Part shown: one piece after another, positions 6,101 to 6,680 of the stretch
Position numbering within the stretch: position 1 is the stretch's first letter
How the letters are laid out: every line of letters starts with the position of its first letter
Assembly (NCBI GenBank): GCA_018221175.1
Contig: JAAOYE010000053.1
Span: 1-6,680 of the forward strand
Length of the DNA stretch: 6,680 nt
Direction of reading: 5' to 3'
Origin: Candidatus Woesearchaeota archaeon
GTDB taxonomy: Archaea > Nanobdellota > Nanobdellia > Woesearchaeales > BM511
Notes under the pieces: model-generated
Seen by the model: the letters and a program-made list of their open reading frames with translations, nothing else
The model's database searches: none
What the model was told of the DNA's origin: nothing
Made by a program: the position numbers and the translations under genes

Positions 6101-6680
6101 GTTTTGGGGGCCTTGACCATGTGCTTGCAAAAGGGAGAGACGTGAACATGCTGGTTTTGGATACGGAAGTTTATTCCAACACAGGAGGACAGGCGTCAAA
6201 AGCAACCCCTAGAGGTGCAGTTGCAAAGTTTGCATATGCTGGCAAAGAGCAGCCAAAAAAGAACCTGGGCCTAATGTGTATGAGCTATGGAAATGTATAT
6301 GTTGCAAACATAAACCTTGGCTCAAACAAAGCACAGGTTGTAAAGGCTTTTATGGAGGCTGAAAGCTATGATGGGCCTTCAATAATTATTGCTTACTCCC
6401 CTTGCATCGCGCATGGCATTAACATGCATGAGTCAACGCTTGAAGGAAAAAGAGCAACTGACAGCGGCTACTGGCCGCTTTTTAGATTTGATCCAAGACT
6501 AAAAGAACCGTTCTTATGGGACACTAGAGATCCGTCGATTCCTTTTGAAGAGTATCTTCAAAGAGAAATCCGCTATAAATCTTTAAATATCAAGTTTCCT
6601 GACAAAGCCCAAAAGCTTTATAAACTTGCAGAGGAAGATGCAAAAAACAGGCACAGAGTTTTCAAAAAGATAGCTGAAGC
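3160..6680 (+). CDS. nifJ: Pyruvate:ferredoxin/flavodoxin oxidoreductase, single-chain (NifJ type), 3' end just outside window
   Basis: Open for 1173 codons to the window edge; single-chain enzymes are about 1170-1230 residues, so little is missing. It oxidises pyruvate and CoA to acetyl-CoA and CO2, reducing ferredoxin or flavodoxin, as a cytoplasmic homodimer. Domains: pyrimidine-side TPP domain (about 1-260) with YPITPSSPM at 32-40 and EMQSEGGA at 64-71; CoA-side domain II (about 260-415); gamma-type domain III (about 416-640); EKR segment at 674-676; two [4Fe-4S] ferredoxin motifs CxxCxxCxxxCP at 690-701 and 746-757; and the TPP-diphosphate domain (about 805-1173) with GDGWAYDIG at 973-981 and YSNTGGQ at 1005-1011. 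C815, C818, C843 and C1082 would hold the proximal cluster. T35, E68, R118 and N1007 correspond to catalytic T31, E64, R114 and N996 of the Desulfovibrio africanus enzyme (numbering from memory). All key residues are present, so pyruvate is the probable substrate. The last codon is incomplete because of the window edge. Confidence 0.97.
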   Translation, partial: MSEKQQKTFATMDGNTAASSVAYQFSDVAAIYPITPSSPMGELADEWSAKGKLNLFGQPVEVIEMQSEGGASGAIHGALCAGALTTTFTASQGLLLMIPNMHKIAGEMLPTVFHVSARSLACQSLSIFADHSDVMATRNTGFALMSASSVQEVQDLAVVSHLATLETRVPFLNFFDGFRTSHEIQKIEVISPETMEAMLNQKHVEAFRNNALSPERPVAKVGAQNPDVYFQGRETVNKYYDITPDTVKKYMKLLGEKTGRYYNLFDYVGDPNAEKIIISMTSSNETIEETVNYLTSKGEKVGAIKVRLYRPFSIKDFVEVLPKTVKKIAVLDRTKEPGAAGEPLYLDIVAALKGRSDLTIIGGRYGLSSKEFTPTMVKAVYDHLDNEAFHGFTVGIEDDVTNKSVKIREEIDAEPEDVIRCKFWGYGSDGTVSANKNSIKIIGENTDKTVQGYFSYDSKKAGGITVSHLRFGKQKIQSQYLLKTSDFIALHKHPYIGRYDILKGIKEEGTFLLNSPWSPPQAFKNLTKDMQKTIIKKKIKFYTIDATKIAKEVGLGNRINTVMQAAFFKISGILPEKEAIQLMKDAALKVFKHKGMDIVKMNWKAIDKSAAALKKVKVTKVNMKSAPELQLIPKNADAFAKEVVLPVMMLKGDDIPVSKMPIDGAVPTGTMKLEKRGIADTVPTWISKHCIQCGFCAFVCPHAAIRIKQIDQKSLKKAPRSFKTLNSNLKNEKNLKFRVQVYPEDCTGCENCVVECPTNPKSLVMTPIGKVRKAGENQNQEFFDTLPDDVTDGALPGTIKWSQLKEPLFEFSGACAGCGETPYIKIATQLFGDRMIIANATGCSSIFGGTFPTIPYSKNKEGKGPAWANSLFEDNAEYGFGFRLAIDSNRRQLKTNIENLLKSGTTDTLKSALNEILGLWDKTDDAAKNAAKKVLKCLPEALSKAYGKSKPILQKIHELKDYFVDKSVWVIGGDGWAYDIGFGGLDHVLAKGRDVNMLVLDTEVYSNTGGQASKATPRGAVAKFAYAGKEQPKKNLGLMCMSYGNVYVANINLGSNKAQVVKAFMEAESYDGPSIIIAYSPCIAHGINMHESTLEGKRATDSGYWPLFRFDPRLKEPFLWDTRDPSIPFEEYLQREIRYKSLNIKFPDKAQKLYKLAEEDAKNRHRVFKKIAE

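Overview
The window looks like chromosomal DNA from an anaerobic archaeon. Several genes have an A/T-rich TATA element centred about 27-30 nt upstream of their start codon and no Shine-Dalgarno sequence, as in leaderless archaeal transcription. Where ribosome binding sites occur they are of the GGTGA/GAGGTGA type. Oligo-T tracts lie just past gene ends. The gene content (pyruvate:ferredoxin oxidoreductase, a diiron ferritin-like protein, molybdopterin cofactor functions) fits an anaerobe using ferredoxin-based metabolism. I cannot name the lineage. A bacterial origin is less likely but not excluded from sequence alone.

Layout. (1) Positions 1-809, plus strand: the C-terminal part of MoeA, translationally overlapped (TTGA) by a small MOSC-domain protein; together they form a pterin-cofactor (Mo or W) maturation pair. 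(2) Positions 796-2999, minus strand: a ferritin-like diiron protein, then a MATE-family efflux transporter, then a 90-residue protein I do not recognise. Each has its own TATA-like element, so they look like three short transcription units rather than one operon. The small gene converges on, and overlaps by 14 bp, the end of the MOSC gene. (3) Positions 3000-3159: a 160-bp divergent promoter region with a perfect 6-4-6 inverted repeat about midway. (4) Positions 3160-6680, plus strand: a single-chain pyruvate:ferredoxin/flavodoxin oxidoreductase (NifJ type), open for 1173 codons to the window edge and probably only a few codons short of complete.

How it fits together: the oxidoreductase makes acetyl-CoA and reduced ferredoxin with oxygen-sensitive Fe-S clusters. 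The divergently transcribed diiron protein could protect against oxidants or hold iron, but that link is inferred from position only. MoeA and the MOSC protein would serve molybdo- or tungsto-enzymes encoded elsewhere.

No gene-free stretch exceeds 300 bases. I saw no tRNA, rRNA, CRISPR array, insertion sequence or attachment site. I do not see a clearly new biological system. The most interesting points are the fused-type oxidoreductase in an archaeal-looking context, its two-mode promoter, the shared palindrome, and the tightly interlocked gene ends at 780-950.
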